Below, piece after piece: positions 62,209 to 64,000 of a stretch of 64,000 bases of DNA (its first letter is position 1; each line of letters opens with the position of its first letter). The DNA is taken from NCBI GenBank assembly GCA_002255925.1, contig NKIH01000002.1, forward strand, positions 434,001 to 498,000, given 5' to 3'. Source of the DNA: Burkholderiales bacterium PBB6 (GTDB taxonomy: Bacteria; Pseudomonadota; Gammaproteobacteria; Burkholderiales; Burkholderiaceae_C). A program made the translations under genes and the position numbers. Under the pieces are notes generated by a model, which was not told where the DNA came from, did no database searches, and worked only from the letters and a program-made list of their open reading frames with translations.

Positions 62209-62571
62209 ATGCGTCACTATGAGATCGTGCTGCTGATCCATCCGGATCAGAGCGAACAGGTTCCGGCCATGCTGGAGCGTTACAAGAGCCTCGTCACCAC
62301 CGGTGGTGGCAAGGTCACCCGAGTGGAAGACTGGGGCCGCCGTCAGCTGGCCTACATGATCCAGAAGCTCGCGAAGGCACATTACCTGTGCCTGAACATC
62401 GAGTGCTCGAACGAAGTTCTGGCCGAACTCGAGACCGGCTTCCGTTTCAACGACGCCGTGCTGCGTCACCTGACTGTCAAGCAAGACGCCGCCGTGACCG
62501 GCCCGTCCGTGATGATGAAGTCGGTTGAAAAGGAAGAAGCTCGCAAGGCTGCGCAGGACACTGCCGCCTGA
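62209..62571 (+). CDS. rpsF: Small ribosomal subunit protein bS6
   Basis: 120 residues; [21 protein letters not shown] and [11 protein letters not shown] are canonical. It binds 16S rRNA with bS18. AAAAGGAG precedes the ATG. First gene of rpsF-priB-rpsR-rplI. The C-terminus has an acidic [11 protein letters not shown] tail. Confidence 0.98.
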   Translation: MRHYEIVLLIHPDQSEQVPAMLERYKSLVTTGGGKVTRVEDWGRRQLAYMIQKLAKAHYLCLNIECSNEVLAELETGFRFNDAVLRHLTVKQDAAVTGPSVMMKSVEKEEARKAAQDTAA

Positions 62572-62609
62572 GTTCGTACAGGGTTGTCTGATCAGTCGAG
62601 GTGTTGTTC

Positions 62610-62891
62610 ATGAACCGTCTGGTTCTTGCTGCCAAGCTGATCGAAAAAAGCGCACTGCGTTACACCCCGGCCGGCGTCCCGGCCCTGGATCTGCAACTGA
62701 TGCATGAATCCACGGTCAGTGAAGACGGTCAGCCCCGCAAGGTTTCCATGGAAATCAGAGCGGTTGGCATCGGGGGAATCACCTCGCGTTTGCAGTCCGT
62801 GGCACTGGGAGTGCCAGTCGAAATGGCTGGTTTTCTCGCCGCCACGCGGAACGGCAAAGGCATCGTGTTTCACGTCACTGAAGTCGCCTGA
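62610..62891 (+). CDS. priB: Primosomal replication protein N (PriB)
   Basis: 93 residues from ATG 62610 (GAGG at 62598-62601); TTG 62604 is an alternative. Single OB fold related to SSB: MNRLVLAAKLIEKSALRYTPAG, LDLQLMHES and C-terminal GKGIVFHVTEV. It binds ssDNA and bridges PriA to DnaT during replication restart. Its place between rpsF and rpsR is the classical one. Confidence 0.94.
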   Translation: MNRLVLAAKLIEKSALRYTPAGVPALDLQLMHESTVSEDGQPRKVSMEIRAVGIGGITSRLQSVALGVPVEMAGFLAATRNGKGIVFHVTEVA

Positions 62892-62940
62892 CCAACCCGA
62901 ACCTGTTTCCCAATCCGGATAGAAATTTACCGAGGCCATC

Positions 62941-63225
62941 ATGCCCCCTCCAAAGAGCCGTTTTTCCAAGGACCGTCGTCCCAAGCGCAACCAGCAATCG
63001 CTGCTGTTCCGTCGCAAGAAGTTCTGCCGCTTCACCGTCACTGGCGTCGAATCGATCGACTACAAGGACGTGGACCTGCTGCGTGACTTCATCGGCGAAA
63101 ACGGCAAGATCACGCCGGCCCGCCTGACCGGCACCCGCGCTTTCTTCCAGCGTCAGCTGACCAACGCCATCAAGCGTTCGCGCTTCCTGGCCATGCTGCC
63201 GTACAGCGACCAGCACCGCGTCTAA
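62941..63225 (+). CDS. rpsR: Small ribosomal subunit protein bS18
   Basis: 94 residues, longer at the N-terminus than the 75-residue E. coli protein (basic [20 protein letters not shown]), which is usual in Burkholderiales. Conserved core: [21 protein letters not shown] and [15 protein letters not shown]. 12 bases from rplI. Confidence 0.97.
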   Translation: MPPPKSRFSKDRRPKRNQQSLLFRRKKFCRFTVTGVESIDYKDVDLLRDFIGENGKITPARLTGTRAFFQRQLTNAIKRSRFLAMLPYSDQHRV

Positions 63226-63237
63226 GGAGACAACACC

Positions 63238-63690
63238 ATGCAAATCATCCTGCTGGACAAGGTTGCAAACCTGGGCAACCTGGGCGATATCGTCAAGGTC
63301 AAGGACGGCTACGCTCGCAATTTCCTGATCCCGTCGAAGCGCGCTCGTCGTGCCACCGATGCGGCCATCAAGGAATTCGAAGCACGTCGCGCTGAACTGG
63401 AAAAGGTTGCTGCTGAAAAGCTGTCCGCCGCTCAAGCTGTTGGCGAAAAGCTGGCTGGCCTGACCGTCGTTGTCAGCCAGAAGGCTGGCGTTGACGGCCG
63501 TCTGTTCGGTTCGGTCACCAACCATGACGTGGCCGATGGCCTGGTCAAGGCTGGCTTCCAGATCGCCAAGGCGCAAGTGCGCATGCCGAACGGCCCGCTG
63601 AAGGCTGTTGGCGAATTCCCGGTGAGCGTTGCTGCTCACACCGACGTGGTGGTCGAAATCACCGTCAAGGTCATCGCTGCTGTCGAGTGA
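63238..63690 (+). CDS. rplI: Large ribosomal subunit protein bL9
   Basis: 150 residues. N-terminal rRNA-binding domain with [19 protein letters not shown] and [13 protein letters not shown], long central helix and C-terminal domain. Shine-Dalgarno AAGGAG. A strong terminator (63721-63747) closes the operon. Confidence 0.98.
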   Translation: MQIILLDKVANLGNLGDIVKVKDGYARNFLIPSKRARRATDAAIKEFEARRAELEKVAAEKLSAAQAVGEKLAGLTVVVSQKAGVDGRLFGSVTNHDVADGLVKAGFQIAKAQVRMPNGPLKAVGEFPVSVAAHTDVVVEITVKVIAAVE

Positions 63691-63720
63691 TCTTCACGGC
63701 GGTTCGCCGCACGTTTCAAG

Positions 63721-63747
63721 GGGCCGGTTTTCGAACCGGCCCTTTTT
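63721..63747 (+). terminator. Rho-independent terminator after rplI
   Basis: Stem GGGCCGGTT (63721-63729) with AACCGGCCC (63734-63742), UUCG tetraloop, then five T. Confidence 0.92.
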
Positions 63748-63862
63748 CATTTCCGGCTCCACTTCAGCAGCAACTGCTGCATCCACTTCTGCACTGAAGT
63801 TCCCCAGGCTGTCCACAGCTTTGTCCACAGCGCCCCCTCAGGCCTGAACGTATCATCTGACG
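63748..63862 (+). promoter_or_regulatory. dnaB upstream region with DnaA-box-like pair
   Basis: CTGTCCACA at 63809-63817 and TTGTCCACA at 63821-63829 are direct repeats 12 bases apart on the same strand; the second differs from the DnaA box TTATCCACA at one position, the first at two. A CAGCAG/CTGCTG inverted pair lies at 63765-63779. CGTATCAT near 63849-63856 could contain a weak -10. Confidence 0.45.
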
Positions 63863-64000
63863 ATGTCCACGATCTTCGATTCCTTCGATCCGCAGTCCGC
63901 TCCGCGTGACCCCGAAATCGCGAAGCTGCGCGTGCCGCCGCATTCCGTCGAGGCCGAGCAAAGCGTGCTGGGCGGCTTGATGCTCGACAACGGCGCGTGG
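63863..64000 (+). CDS. dnaB: Replicative DNA helicase DnaB, N-terminal start (partial)
   Basis: 46 residues visible from ATG 63863; the gene runs off the window. LRVPPHSVEAEQSVLGGLMLDN is the conserved start of the DnaB N-terminal domain. It unwinds DNA ahead of the replisome. Its position after rplI is conserved in many bacteria. Confidence 0.93.
   Translation, partial: MSTIFDSFDPQSAPRDPEIAKLRVPPHSVEAEQSVLGGLMLDNGAW

Overview
The window is a contiguous, gene-dense (>90% coding), high-GC stretch of core chromosome from a betaproteobacterium, almost certainly Burkholderiales. The evidence is the gene orders: odhA-odhB-lpdA-zapE; ndk-rlmN-pilW-rodZ-ispG-hisS-yfgM-bamB-der-hfq-hflX-hflK-hflC-hisZ-purA; rpsB-tsf-pyrH-frr-uppS-cdsA-dxr-rseP-bamA-skp-lpxD-fabZ-lpxA-lpxB-rnhB; and rpsF-priB-rpsR-rplI-dnaB. 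HisZ, PriB and a PpsR/PpsA pair also fit this group. A Rubrivivax/Leptothrix/Ideonella/Aquabacterium-type member is my guess only. I see no insertion sequence, prophage, CRISPR array, toxin-antitoxin pair or rRNA; one tRNA is present.

Layout. 1-3861: electron-transfer flavoprotein (etfB end, etfA), a DmdC-type acyl-CoA dehydrogenase and a nitronate-monooxygenase-type flavoprotein. 3949-4296 (minus): small Cys-rich protein. 4553-11417: 2-oxoglutarate dehydrogenase complex plus zapE. 11480-14490: a lone PP2C phosphatase diverging from ydcH and a DinG/YoaA-type helicase. 14569-19754: bamD (minus), then rluD, scpB and an rluB with very long disordered tails. 19840-30805: ndk through hflX. 30835-36269: hflKC, hisZ, purA and a phosphoribosyltransferase. 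36497-36581 (minus): tRNA-Leu(CAG). 36702-38963: rnr. 38980-43365 (minus): NAD(P)HX repair, D-amino-acid dehydrogenase and amidase. 43588-58609: translation, isoprenoid, phospholipid and outer-membrane biogenesis supercluster. 58623-62073: divergent ppsR/ppsA. 62209-64000: rpsF-priB-rpsR-rplI and the start of dnaB.

Functional themes. Most of the envelope assembly line is here: Bam components A, B and D, Skp, RseP, lipid A first steps (LpxD, FabZ, LpxA, LpxB), CdsA, UppS, and both the IspC and IspG steps of the MEP pathway that feeds UppS. Translation and RNA quality control form the second theme (S2, EF-Ts, RRF, S6, S18, L9, RlmN, RluB, RluD, Der, HflX, Hfq, RNase R). Central carbon control (OGDH, PEP synthetase and its regulatory kinase) is the third.

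No obviously new multigene defence or biosynthetic system is visible. The points most worth following are: a structured, promoter-led intergenic segment between rluD and scpB where pgeF is often found; a bulky residue at the acyl-chain ruler position of LpxA; nearly leaderless divergent promoters between the PP2C gene and ydcH; a repeat-bearing RG-rich tail on RluB; and paired DnaA-box-like sites ahead of dnaB.
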